Shown here: one piece after another, positions 33,185 to 41,183 of the stretch
Numbering within the stretch: position 1 is the stretch's first letter
Layout: the number at the start of each line of letters is the position of its first letter
Assembly (NCBI RefSeq): GCF_039541915.1
Contig: NZ_BAABHD010000067.1
Location: 1 to 44,934 of the forward strand
DNA: 44,934 nt
Direction: 5' to 3'
Source: Nibrella saemangeumensis
Lineage (GTDB): Bacteria > Bacteroidota > Bacteroidia > Cytophagales > Spirosomataceae
Made by a program: the position numbers and the translations under genes
Notes under the pieces: generated by a model
Database searches by the model: none
Told to the model about the DNA's origin: nothing
What the model saw: only the letters and a program-made list of their open reading frames with translations

Positions 33185-33976
33185 ATGAAAAAATTACTGG
33201 TATTTATCCTGGCGGCAGGGTCCATTCACGCTGTCCGCGCTCAGTCGAACACAGTATCGCTCAGCCAGACCGGCAACAGCAACCAGTCTCAGATTTCCCA
33301 ATTGGGATCGAGTAACCAGCTATCGGTGAGCCAGTCGGGTAATTACAACGACCTGGACCAACCGCCAATGACCCAGAAGGGTAACGGCAACACCGGGTCG
33401 GTTATGGTTACCGGCAACGACAACTCGACGTATTTTGTCCAGGAAGGAAACAGCAACCAGGCTACCGTCTCCACAACGGGCAATGAGAACTATGTAGCGG
33501 TGGGTGTTTCCGGTTGGGGCAATCAGAACGAAGCTATTGTTGAGCAGGTGGGTAATCACAACATTGGTGTAGCGGGTGGCAGTGAGGGGAGCAACAACGT
33601 CACCACGGTGAAGCAAACCGGTGACTGGAACTACGGGGAAGCCTTGTTTTTCTACGGCAACAGTAACTCCGCTATCATCACCCAAACCGGAGACGGCAAC
33701 CAAAGCTCGGCCACGGCTAACGAAGGCAGCTACAATCAGCTGAGTGTTTCGCAAACCGGTAATGCCAATACCGGAAATGTTTTTGCCAACTACAGCAGCC
33801 ACAATCAATTGAGCATCGTGCAATCAGGAAACAGCAATTACGGCAGCATTCAGTCGCAGGGATATGGTGGCAACAACATGGCCAGTCTGACCCAAACGGG
33901 TAATTTCAACCAGAGCAGCATCTACCAGTATGGCAGTTACAACATGGCTTCGGTGACACAGAGCCAACTGCCCTAA
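33185..33976 (+). CDS. Curlin-repeat protein (CsgA-like amyloid subunit) 1
   Basis: The 263-residue protein has a signal peptide (MKKLLVFILAAGSIHAVRAQ). The mature chain is about eleven imperfect curlin repeats with the core QxGxxNxxxxxQ: SQTGNSNQSQIS, TQKGNGNTGSV, TQTGDGNQSSA, SQTGNANTGNV, TQTGNFNQSSI. Regularly spaced Gln and Asn residues are the ladder positions of the curli beta-solenoid. It is roughly twice the length of E. coli CsgA. It should be exported through CsgG and polymerise on the surface as biofilm amyloid. It is followed 42 bases later by a longer paralogue. Confidence 0.92.
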   Translation: MKKLLVFILAAGSIHAVRAQSNTVSLSQTGNSNQSQISQLGSSNQLSVSQSGNYNDLDQPPMTQKGNGNTGSVMVTGNDNSTYFVQEGNSNQATVSTTGNENYVAVGVSGWGNQNEAIVEQVGNHNIGVAGGSEGSNNVTTVKQTGDWNYGEALFFYGNSNSAIITQTGDGNQSSATANEGSYNQLSVSQTGNANTGNVFANYSSHNQLSIVQSGNSNYGSIQSQGYGGNNMASLTQTGNFNQSSIYQYGSYNMASVTQSQLP

Positions 33977-34018
33977 TCCAATTTGTTTCAACCACTATTT
34001 CTTAAACAGTCAATTAGT

Positions 34019-35098
34019 ATGAAAAAGGTAATTCTTTCACTCCTGGCGGCTGGAAGTATGTCTGTTGTATACGCCCAGTCAAACACGTTTTCGATAAACC
34101 AGGCCGGTAACAACAATCAGGCTCCGGTCATTCAGCAGGGAAGCGCTAACACGGGCTCACTTTCTGTAATGGGTGATAACAATATTTCCTCAGTCAACCA
34201 GTATGGTAATACTAACAAAGGCAACCTCTCGATAACCGGCAATGGGAATCAGAGTGAAATTATGTTGTACGGGTCTTTAAACGATGCTACTGTCACGCAG
34301 ACCGGCAATGGCAACACGGGTCAGGCATCATCCATTAGTGGCGATGCAAACCAGATTAGTGTTAGCCAGTTAGGAGACAATAACGCCGGCTATGCGTTCT
34401 CCTCCTACGGCAGTAACAACAAGGCAAACGTTAGCCAGACCGGAAGTAACAACTATGGCGCTGCCTATTCATTCTATAGCACAAACAGTGAGGCCGTGGT
34501 TACCCAGATGGGTAGTAATAACTCGGGGGCCGCTTCATCAGAGTCGGCTTATGGCGATAAGGTCAGTCTTATGCAAACGGGTAACCGCAACCAGGGGCTG
34601 TCTTACTCCTCAAATACCAGCTACAATGTAGTCACGCACATACAGACTGGAGACGATAACCGTGGATATGTCGATGCGTATTACGGTTCTAACAACCAAC
34701 TCAGTCTGACGCAGACCGGAAACAGCAACACTGGAGAAGTCTTATCGTATTCGGGTAGTAACAATCAGATAAGCGTCAGCCAAACGGGCAATCAGAACAT
34801 TGCCAGTGCCTATCATTACTATGGCGATAATAGCCAGATCAGCATCACACAGCAGGGTAATACTAACGAAGCCAGACTTTGGCAGGAAGAAGGGTCGTCT
34901 AACATAGCTACTGTATCACAGACCGGAACCAGCAACACATTATGGGGCCTTGAGTCATCGGCTAATCCATATTTTGCCACTCAGAAGGGAGACGGCAACG
35001 TGATGACGGTGTCTCAAACCGGAGATGGCAATTTGCTGCGGATTGGTCAGACCGGCAACAACAACATCGCTACCGTAACGCAGGGTTCTTTGAACTAA
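34019..35098 (+). CDS. Curlin-repeat protein (CsgA-like amyloid subunit) 2
   Basis: The 359-residue paralogue of the preceding gene has signal peptide MKKVILSLLAAGSMSVVYAQ and about sixteen curlin repeats, e.g. TQTGNGNTGQA, SQLGDNNAGYA, SQTGSNNYGAA, TQTGNSNTGEV, SQTGNQNIASA, SQTGDGNLLRI, GQTGNNNIATV. Intervening Tyr/Ser-rich units with xYGSNNQ alternate with the SQTG units, so the true period is about two rungs (44-46 residues). ATG 34019 was chosen at the signal peptide. A strong intrinsic terminator follows, which should favour high production of the two curlin proteins relative to the genes beyond. Confidence 0.92.
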   Translation: MKKVILSLLAAGSMSVVYAQSNTFSINQAGNNNQAPVIQQGSANTGSLSVMGDNNISSVNQYGNTNKGNLSITGNGNQSEIMLYGSLNDATVTQTGNGNTGQASSISGDANQISVSQLGDNNAGYAFSSYGSNNKANVSQTGSNNYGAAYSFYSTNSEAVVTQMGSNNSGAASSESAYGDKVSLMQTGNRNQGLSYSSNTSYNVVTHIQTGDDNRGYVDAYYGSNNQLSLTQTGNSNTGEVLSYSGSNNQISVSQTGNQNIASAYHYYGDNSQISITQQGNTNEARLWQEEGSSNIATVSQTGTSNTLWGLESSANPYFATQKGDGNVMTVSQTGDGNLLRIGQTGNNNIATVTQGSLN

Positions 35099-35104
35099 AC
35101 CGGT

Positions 35105-35141
35105 GCGTCAGTCCCTGTCGGCACAGGGACTGACGCTTTTT
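35105..35141 (+). terminator. Intrinsic terminator after the curlin genes
   Basis: A perfect 14-bp stem (35105-35118 / 35123-35136) with a CGGC loop is followed by five T residues. It lies between the second curlin gene and the CsgB-like gene and probably passes a fraction of transcripts, since no separate promoter is evident before 35169. Confidence 0.88.
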
Positions 35142-35168
35142 CCGGAGCAACAAATAACCGCAAAGACT

Positions 35169-35618
35169 ATGATACGTGCTTTTCTCCTCCTGTTTGGTCT
35201 CCTGCCGCTAATAGCCTCAGCCCAGACCGAGATCTTCTTCAACCAGCCAGGTATGCAGCGAAATGGGACCACCCCGACGACCAGCGAGGTTATCCTGTTA
35301 CAAAGCGGTCAGCTTAATCAAATCCGGTATAGCGATTCCGGCACCGGTAACAAGGTCAGTCTGCAACAGCAGGGTGCCAGCAACGTGCTGGACCTGGACT
35401 TATCCGGCTCTGACAACCAATACTCCTTTGCGCAGCAGGGCGACAACAATCGGGCCCAGTGGTGGTCGGGGCAAAACAATAGCGTGTTAGACGTGCTGCA
35501 GCGGGGCAATAATAACCTGCTGGTTCAGGATGGCGGCTCACCGGCCAGTGGTGTGCCCATGCGCATTGAGCAGACAGGAGGTATGCAACTTGTCATCAAA
35601 AACGGCTTCATACCATGA
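35169..35618 (+). CDS. CsgB-like short curlin-repeat protein (putative nucleator)
   Basis: The 149-residue protein has a signal peptide (MIRAFLLLFGLLPLIASAQ) and four to five degenerate curlin repeats: LLQSGQLNQIRY, LQQQGASNVLDL, FAQQGDNNRAQW, LQRGNNNLLVQ. The C-terminus (RIEQTGGMQLVIKNGFIP) breaks the repeat. CsgB, the surface-anchored nucleator of curli, is likewise a shorter, less regular curlin. Here the identification rests on repeats, size and position before csgE. Its stop overlaps the csgE start by ATGA. Confidence 0.72.
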   Translation: MIRAFLLLFGLLPLIASAQTEIFFNQPGMQRNGTTPTTSEVILLQSGQLNQIRYSDSGTGNKVSLQQQGASNVLDLDLSGSDNQYSFAQQGDNNRAQWWSGQNNSVLDVLQRGNNNLLVQDGGSPASGVPMRIEQTGGMQLVIKNGFIP

Positions 35619-36097
35619 AAGCGATTCTGGCTCTACTCCTGACGGCAATGCCTTTTCTGGCTGTTTGCCAGAACTCCAGCGCGGAAGGCGATCCGGATGT
35701 AGCCCGGATGCTCGCAGAGTTCGCCCTCAGGGAACCTACGGGTACTACATTGATTCTGGACAACTCCCGCACTAAAGCAGGACGGGACTTTTACGATCTG
35801 TTCTACAGGCATTGGGCTGCTCCATCTGCCCTGCCCGACACAACCCAGGCAATGTCCTTATCGGCAACACTGGTTGATGGCGAATGGGTTATTATCACCA
35901 TTGAAGAGATTCCCGCCCCCGGCACTGCCAGTCAGATTCTGATCCGTCTGGATGATCAGCCCGTCTGGCAGCAATTTGTGCAGGCCCGCTACGAAATACT
36001 GGAAGAGGCAACTCTCCAGGCGGTAGAAGTTATCCGCGAAGCGCTGTTCAGTTCCCAGAAACTCCGTCAGCAGCTAAACAGAGGGGTTGACAAGTAA
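35615..36097 (+). CDS. csgE: Curli assembly protein CsgE
   Basis: CsgE is the periplasmic cap that gates the CsgG channel and selects curlin substrates. The 160-residue protein has an N-terminal signal (ILALLLTAMPFLAVCQ) and the CsgE domain: LILDNSRTKAGRDFYDLFYRHW (quoted in part, about 47-68), LVDGEWVIITIEEIPAPGTA, and ILIRLDDQPVWQQFVQARYE. These match the family's conserved T..G.dFY..F...W and E.p..g..S.I.V..n pattern. Translational coupling to the CsgB-like gene by ATGA and a strong terminator right after the stop define a two-gene unit. Confidence 0.9.
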   Translation: MKAILALLLTAMPFLAVCQNSSAEGDPDVARMLAEFALREPTGTTLILDNSRTKAGRDFYDLFYRHWAAPSALPDTTQAMSLSATLVDGEWVIITIEEIPAPGTASQILIRLDDQPVWQQFVQARYEILEEATLQAVEVIREALFSSQKLRQQLNRGVDK

Positions 36098-36187
36098 GCG
36101 TGCAGACGGGTCCGCTCAGGTATAAAGAATTACTGGTCACTGACCGTTCTTTATCACCCAGCGGACCCGTCTGCACGCGTATTTTTT
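36098..36187 (+). terminator. Intrinsic terminator after csgE
   Basis: A perfect 19-bp outer stem (36098-36116 / 36160-36178) encloses an inner stem ATAAAGAA/TTCTTTAT (36122-36129 / 36147-36154) and a small GGTCA/TGACC hairpin. Six T residues follow at 36182-36187. It separates csgE from the csgF promoter. Confidence 0.85.
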
Positions 36188-36193
36188 CTCTTC

Positions 36194-36228
36194 CCTGTTA
36201 ACCTCCTGCCGCAGCGGCAGATATACAG
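36194..36228 (+). promoter_or_regulatory. Putative curli promoter, copy 2 (upstream of csgF)
   Basis: CCTGTTAACCTCCT (36194-36207), 9 bases, then GCAGATATACAG (36217-36228). Both blocks are identical to copy 1 near 33.1 kb, while the spacer sequence differs and is one base longer (17 bases between GTTAAC and GATATA). It ends 28 bases before the csgF ATG and just after the csgE terminator, which is exactly where a promoter for csgF-csgG is needed. Confidence 0.65.
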
Positions 36229-36256
36229 TCGGAACAACACTCAATACCAACTGTAT

Positions 36257-36679
36257 ATGAAAAAGCTATTCATCCTTCTCCTTCTTTCGCTGGGCACCTA
36301 CACGGCTCAGGCCCAGGGTCTCACCTACCGGCCCATGAACCCGGCCTTTGGCGGCAACACCTTTAACTATAACTGGTTAATGAGCTCAGCCCAGGCACAG
36401 GATACGTTTAAAGATCCTAATGCCGCCAGGAACCCGACGGGGCTGGGTTCTACGAAGCGATCACTCGTTGAGGAGATGACGGAGTCATTGCAACGACAAC
36501 TGATGAGCCGCATCACCCGCGACCTGATCGATAAACAGTTCAGCGAAGAGGGGCTGAAGGAAGGCACCTATCAGTTCGGTGATATGCAGGTGGTAATTTC
36601 CAACTCGGCCGAAGGCATTCTGATCCGGGTTACCGACGGCAAAGGTGGTGAAAGCACCATCACAGTTCCTTACTTCTGA
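36257..36679 (+). CDS. csgF: Curli assembly protein CsgF
   Basis: CsgF binds the CsgG channel at the surface and couples it to the nucleator. The 140-residue protein has signal peptide MKKLFILLLLSLGTYTAQAQ. Its mature N-terminus LTYRPMNPAFGGNTFNYNW, followed by SSAQAQDTFKDP, closely follows the E. coli CsgF pattern (FR.P.FGG.P.N...LL.SAQAQN...DP) that inserts into the pore. The C-terminal half (about 75-140) forms the exposed domain, with MQVVISNSAEGILIRVTDG. It is the first gene of csgF-csgG-lipoprotein. Confidence 0.94.
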   Translation: MKKLFILLLLSLGTYTAQAQGLTYRPMNPAFGGNTFNYNWLMSSAQAQDTFKDPNAARNPTGLGSTKRSLVEEMTESLQRQLMSRITRDLIDKQFSEEGLKEGTYQFGDMQVVISNSAEGILIRVTDGKGGESTITVPYF

Positions 36680-36721
36680 TCTTCCACCTCAGCATCACAG
36701 ACGCATTAAACCCGATTAGCC

Positions 36722-38128
36722 ATGTTACGTCTATCAGCCATGCAGGGGGTTCTCCTGCTTACGTCTTTATCGTTGCTGACCGGATGCAGCGCCTATTTTA
36801 ATCAACCAACGCGCACTCAGTCGGCCCGCTTAGGGGAAGAAACCACCATCACTCCGGAACTTCGCAAACTGCCCGCTCCAAAGGAAAAAATCGTAACCGC
36901 CGTATACAAGTTCCGGGACCAGACCGGCCAGTACAAACCCTCCGAAACCGGCGGTAACTGGTCGACAGCCGTCTCTCAGGGAACTACCAATATCCTGTTG
37001 AAGGCATTGGAAGAAAGCGGCTGGTTTGTGCCTATCGAACGCGAGAACGTCAGTAACCTGATGAATGAACGCCTGATTATTCAACGCAGCATGGCGCAGT
37101 ATCAGCAAAAAGGAGAAAACTTACCGCCCCTGCTGTTCGCCGGCGTTATTCTGGAAGGGGGTATCGTCTCGTACGATGTTAATACCATCACGGGCGGGGC
37201 AGGGCTGCGCTTTTTCGGTACCGGCGGCTCCAGTCAATACCGCCAGGACCGGGTGACGGTGTACCTACGGGCCGTAGCCACCAAATCCGGTAAAATCCTG
37301 AAGACAGTGTACACCTCCAAAACGCTGCTGTCGCAGGCTGTCGATGCCGGTATCTTCCGCTACGTGCGTTTCAAACGACTTCTGGAAGCAGAGACCGGTT
37401 ACGCCACCAATGAGCCTTCGCAGATGGCCGTCACGGAAGCCATCGAAAAGGCGGTGCAGGCTCTGGTGCTGGAGGGGATTCAGGATGGCCTCTGGGGTAT
37501 TGACGAAAAAGCGGCAGATCAGGCGCAGCAAGCATTGGCAGCGTATACCCGCGAAAAGCAGGAAATGAGCGAGACCGACGTATACGGTGCCCGTAACACG
37601 GTAGAGCCCTCCCGGCTGACCATACACCCATACGTAGCGGCTTGGCGCTACCACGGTGATTACGCAACGCAGGGTATCCGCACCGGCTACGGGCTGGCTG
37701 CCGATGTGTACCTCACCAGACACGTTGGGCTCCAGGTAAACGCCGGCACCGGCACGCTCGGCAGCGATCAGGTATTTAGCTGTCCGGTCAGCAGCCTCCA
37801 GGGGAACCTTGTGTATCGCTCCTTACCGTTCCGACGCATTACCCCCATTCTATACGCTGGTATAGGCCTGATCGCGTGCCGGGCAGGCACCCTACCGGTA
37901 GAGGTAAAAGGGCAGCGTCACCTGCTGCTGAACGGCGGCATGGGCACGGAGATTGCACTTACCAATAAAATCGGCCTGCGTACCATGCTGGAATACCAGC
38001 AACCGCTGACCGATGCCCTGGACGATATGGTTTATGGGCGCTACTACGACTACTACCTGCGCGGCTCCGTCGGCCTGTCGTTTTACCTCGGCCGCTCGGC
38101 CCACTACCCGCTCCCTATCCGAAAATAA
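36722..38128 (+). CDS. csgG: Curli export channel CsgG with C-terminal outer-membrane-protein-like extension
   Basis: CsgG is the nonameric outer-membrane lipoprotein pore through which curlin subunits leave the cell. The 468-residue protein has a lipobox (LSLLTGCS, Cys22) and a CsgG domain (about 25-275): KIVTAVYKFRDQTGQYKPSE, SQGTTNILLKALEESGWFVPIERE and ILEGGIVSYDVNT are clear. Usual CsgG proteins end near residue 280. Here about 170 residues follow, with alternating beta-strand pattern (HPYVAAWRYHGDY, GYGLAADVYLTRHVGLQVNA, YYLRGSVGLSFYLGR) like a small outer-membrane barrel or OmpA-like beta domain. The fusion may modify gating or anchoring. Confidence 0.93.
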   Translation: MLRLSAMQGVLLLTSLSLLTGCSAYFNQPTRTQSARLGEETTITPELRKLPAPKEKIVTAVYKFRDQTGQYKPSETGGNWSTAVSQGTTNILLKALEESGWFVPIERENVSNLMNERLIIQRSMAQYQQKGENLPPLLFAGVILEGGIVSYDVNTITGGAGLRFFGTGGSSQYRQDRVTVYLRAVATKSGKILKTVYTSKTLLSQAVDAGIFRYVRFKRLLEAETGYATNEPSQMAVTEAIEKAVQALVLEGIQDGLWGIDEKAADQAQQALAAYTREKQEMSETDVYGARNTVEPSRLTIHPYVAAWRYHGDYATQGIRTGYGLAADVYLTRHVGLQVNAGTGTLGSDQVFSCPVSSLQGNLVYRSLPFRRITPILYAGIGLIACRAGTLPVEVKGQRHLLLNGGMGTEIALTNKIGLRTMLEYQQPLTDALDDMVYGRYYDYYLRGSVGLSFYLGRSAHYPLPIRK

Positions 38129-38164
38129 GCCACTTACCTTTTTACCAATCAACCAGCAACAGCC

Positions 38165-39658
38165 ATGAAACCAGTTGCCAGCTTCCTCCTGACCACACTC
38201 CTGCTGACCCTGATCTGGGGTTGTAACGAAGATTTTACCGTTGAACCTGTAGGCCATGGTATGGTAACCGGGCAGGTGATCGACAAAAAAACCGGCCGGC
38301 CGGTCAGCAAAGCGGTCGTTCGCCTGAGTCCGCTGGGCCGCATCGCCAGGACGGATACCACTGGTCATTTTCGAATGGATACCATTGCGGCCGGGAAATA
38401 CACCGTTCAGGCTACCAAGGAAGGCTATCAGGACCGGTCAGAAACAGTAGAAATCATCAAACGTATGGCCGCCACCACGCTGCTTTACCTGTCTTACAAC
38501 GACCGCCCGCCAACCGAGCCAACCGCCATGAATCCAACCGGCGAAGCCTCTACTGCCCCAACGACGGTAACGCTGAAGTGGCAATCGACCGACCCGGACA
38601 AGGACCCGCTGTCTTATGACATCACCCTCATTCGGGAAGGCAGTCCGGATGCCCCCCAGGTATTTACCGCCGTCAAAGCCGATTCGCTGGTCGTAAAAGG
38701 GCTCCGCTACGGCAGCACGTATACGTGGCAAGTGAAGGTATCGGACGGCAGCAACGAGGTATACAGCAAAATCTGGCGGTTTTGCACGATGGCGTTTCCT
38801 GATCTGGCTTATGTATACGCAAAGAAGGTAAACGACCGCTACCAGATTTTTACGGCCAATGACACCGGCGTAGAAATTCAATTGACGCACAAAGGCAGCA
38901 ACTGGCGACCAGTGGCCAGCCCGGACCGGAAGCGGATCGCTTTTATTTCCAACAGTCAGACCGACCTGCACATATTTCTGATGAACCGCGACGGTAGTGA
39001 CCTGCACCGGGTAACGTCTACCCCCATTGCCGGTCTGATGCCGCTGGATCTGTCGTTCTGCTGGTCGCCGGACGGTACCCAGCTACTGTACCCCAGCAAC
39101 AACAGGCTCTTTGCCGTAAATACCGACGGCAACGGACTACGGCAGGTTGCTGAACTCTCAACCGGCGCTTTCTTTGCCGGCTGCGACTGGACATCACAGG
39201 GCAACCGCATTGCCGCCCGACTGACCGGTTACAGCGTATACAACAGCCGTATTATGCTGATGTCGCCGGGTGGAAACGATACCACCACCGTGTTTGTCCG
39301 CAACAGCAACCGAATCAGCAATCCGGTATTCTCGGTCGACGGAACCAAACTGCTCTTTGCTACTGACTTTGCTGCGCTTCAGGACTGGCAGGGTCGTCAG
39401 CTCGATTCGCAGATTCTGTTGTACGACATCGCGAAAAAGACAACAACAAATCTCTCCGCCAGTAAGACCAGTTCAACCAGCTACAAGGAAGAGGGTACCA
39501 ATGACCTGGACCCCCGCTTTTCACCTAACGGCGCTAAAATCATTTTCACCAACGCTGACAATCATGACGCCAATAAGTGCGCGATCATGACCATGGATGC
39601 CGACGGCAAAAACCGCAAAGCCCTCGTCCAGCAGGCCGAAATGCCCTGCTGGAAGTGA
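38165..39658 (+). CDS. Lipoprotein with carboxypeptidase-regulatory, FnIII-like and TolB/PD40 propeller domains
   Basis: The 497-residue protein ends the csgFG unit, 36 bases after csgG. It has a lipobox (LTLIWGC, Cys about 19). A CarboxypepD_reg-like domain follows (about 32-105): GMVTGQVIDKKTGRPVSKAVV and GHFRMDTIAAGKYTVQATKEGY. Next come an FnIII-like domain (about 115-205; VTLKWQSTDPDKDPLSYDI, YGSTYTWQVKVSDGSN) and a beta-propeller (about 215-497) with TolB-type WSPDGTQLLYPSNN, ASPDRKRIAFIS and FSPNGAKIIFTNADN repeats. It could be a surface or periplasmic scaffold for curli assembly. That role is inferred only from operon position. Confidence 0.83.
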   Translation: MKPVASFLLTTLLLTLIWGCNEDFTVEPVGHGMVTGQVIDKKTGRPVSKAVVRLSPLGRIARTDTTGHFRMDTIAAGKYTVQATKEGYQDRSETVEIIKRMAATTLLYLSYNDRPPTEPTAMNPTGEASTAPTTVTLKWQSTDPDKDPLSYDITLIREGSPDAPQVFTAVKADSLVVKGLRYGSTYTWQVKVSDGSNEVYSKIWRFCTMAFPDLAYVYAKKVNDRYQIFTANDTGVEIQLTHKGSNWRPVASPDRKRIAFISNSQTDLHIFLMNRDGSDLHRVTSTPIAGLMPLDLSFCWSPDGTQLLYPSNNRLFAVNTDGNGLRQVAELSTGAFFAGCDWTSQGNRIAARLTGYSVYNSRIMLMSPGGNDTTTVFVRNSNRISNPVFSVDGTKLLFATDFAALQDWQGRQLDSQILLYDIAKKTTTNLSASKTSSTSYKEEGTNDLDPRFSPNGAKIIFTNADNHDANKCAIMTMDADGKNRKALVQQAEMPCWK

Positions 39659-39659
39659 A

Positions 39660-39707
39660 TAAGGAGTGATTAAGCAAACGTTGGGGCGCTTGCTTAGTCA
39701 CTCCTTA
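39660..39707. terminator. Hairpin between convergent lipoprotein and MATE genes
   Basis: TAAGGAGTGATTAAGCAAACG (21 bases, 39660-39680; quoted here as arms only by position beyond base 20) pairs with 39687-39707 with two mismatches that can form G-U pairs. The loop is six bases. It likely terminates both converging genes. Confidence 0.7.
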
Positions 39708-39709
39708 CA

Positions 39710-41095
39710 CTAGACTTGCACCGTTTTCCAGCGGCCGCGCCGGAATACCAGTACGGCAATAACGGCCAGGAGGGATTCGCTGATGGCCACAGACCAGAAT
39801 ACGCCCGGTGGTCCCCAGCCGGCCGTGTTAGCCAGAAAGTACGCCAGCGGTATCTCGACTACCCAGAAGCAGAAGATGTTGATGAGCGTCGGCGTCCGGG
39901 TATCACCGGCTCCGTTCAGAGACTGGCTGATCACCATACCGTAGGCGAAAAACACATAGCCCAGGCAGAAGATTTGCAAACACTGCACGGCAATGCCGAT
40001 CACCCGGGCGTCGCGGTTGAAAAGCCCAACAATCTCGGTAGCGCTGGTAAAGAACACAATCCCCACCATCACCAGAAACAGCATGTTATAAAAGGCCGCC
40101 CGCCAGGCCGACGTCTCTGCCCGGCCCGGCTCGCCCGCGCCCAGATTCTGCCCCACCAGCGTAGCGGCCGCATTGGCCATGCCCCACGACGGCAGAATGG
40201 TAAAGATAATAATCCGGATGGCGATGGTATACCCGGCCACAATATCACTGCCGAACGTGGATAGGATCCGCGTCAGGAAGATCCAGCTGGCCGATCCCAC
40301 CAGAAACTGCGCCGTACCGCCGGCCGCCAGACTGAGCAGATTCCGGATAATGTCCATATCCGGTACCAGCCGACTCAGATTCACCCGCACCGACCGGTGG
40401 TTGCGCGTGAGGGCATAAAGCTGGTACAGCACCCCCACAGAACGACCGGTGGTGGTGGCCATAGCCGAGCCGATGACCCCATAAGCCGGTACAGGTCCAA
40501 AGCCGAAGATCAGAAGCGGACACAGGATGATATTTACGCCATTCGCAATCCACAGCGCCCGCATGGCTATAGAAGCCTCACCGGCCCCGCGTAAAGCTCC
40601 GCTGAGCGTATACAGCAGAATAATGGCCGGAGAACTGGCAAAGATCAGCCGGGTAAAACCGGAGCCGTTAGCGACCAGCCGCGGGTCACCGCCCATCAGT
40701 TGCAGTATATCTTCGGCAAAAATCACACCGGGCAGCCCCATCAGCACGGCCAGTGCCAGGGATACCAGGATTACCTGCACCACCGACTTACCGGCTTCTT
40801 CGGGTTGCCCCTCACCCACCCGGCGGGCTACCAGCGCCGTGGCCGCCGTACTTATCCCGATGGCAATGGAATAGATCAGGGTCAACACAGACTCGGTCAG
40901 GCCAACGGTGGCCACGGCTTCGGTGCCGATGCGGGCGACGAAGAATACGTCGACAACCGCAAACAAGGACTCCATGACCATCTCCAGGATCATGGGCACC
41001 GACAACAGAAAGATAGCGCGGTTGATACTGCCGGATGTAAAATTGCTTTCGCTGCCGCGCAGGGCGGACAGGAATAACTGTACGAACTCTTTCAT
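39710..41095 (-). CDS. MATE family efflux transporter
   Basis: The 461-residue inner-membrane protein has twelve predicted hydrophobic helices in two related halves, typical of MATE (NorM/DinF-like) cation-coupled drug and metabolite exporters. Family features include AIFLLSVPMILEMVMESLFAV near the start, DVFFVARIGTEAVATVGL, and the second-half counterpart GWGMANAAATLVGQNLGAG, a matched repeat of a MATE motif (quoted in part). The substrate cannot be told from sequence. It is transcribed away from hflX, with a TAnnTTTG element about 150 bases upstream. Confidence 0.9.
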   Translation of the reverse strand: MKEFVQLFLSALRGSESNFTSGSINRAIFLLSVPMILEMVMESLFAVVDVFFVARIGTEAVATVGLTESVLTLIYSIAIGISTAATALVARRVGEGQPEEAGKSVVQVILVSLALAVLMGLPGVIFAEDILQLMGGDPRLVANGSGFTRLIFASSPAIILLYTLSGALRGAGEASIAMRALWIANGVNIILCPLLIFGFGPVPAYGVIGSAMATTTGRSVGVLYQLYALTRNHRSVRVNLSRLVPDMDIIRNLLSLAAGGTAQFLVGSASWIFLTRILSTFGSDIVAGYTIAIRIIIFTILPSWGMANAAATLVGQNLGAGEPGRAETSAWRAAFYNMLFLVMVGIVFFTSATEIVGLFNRDARVIGIAVQCLQIFCLGYVFFAYGMVISQSLNGAGDTRTPTLINIFCFWVVEIPLAYFLANTAGWGPPGVFWSVAISESLLAVIAVLVFRRGRWKTVQV

Positions 41096-41183
41096 TGATG
41101 AAAAGACTGATTGGGCGGCATCACAGCCGGAAAATAGAAATGAGGAAACCGTCGGCGCAGGGCCGGACGGGAGACAGAGGTGG

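Noticed and set aside
33245..35090. Dense short direct repeats that could look like a CRISPR array or minisatellite
   Set aside because: The repeats keep one reading frame and encode curlin units; there are no constant repeats with unique spacers and no cas genes.
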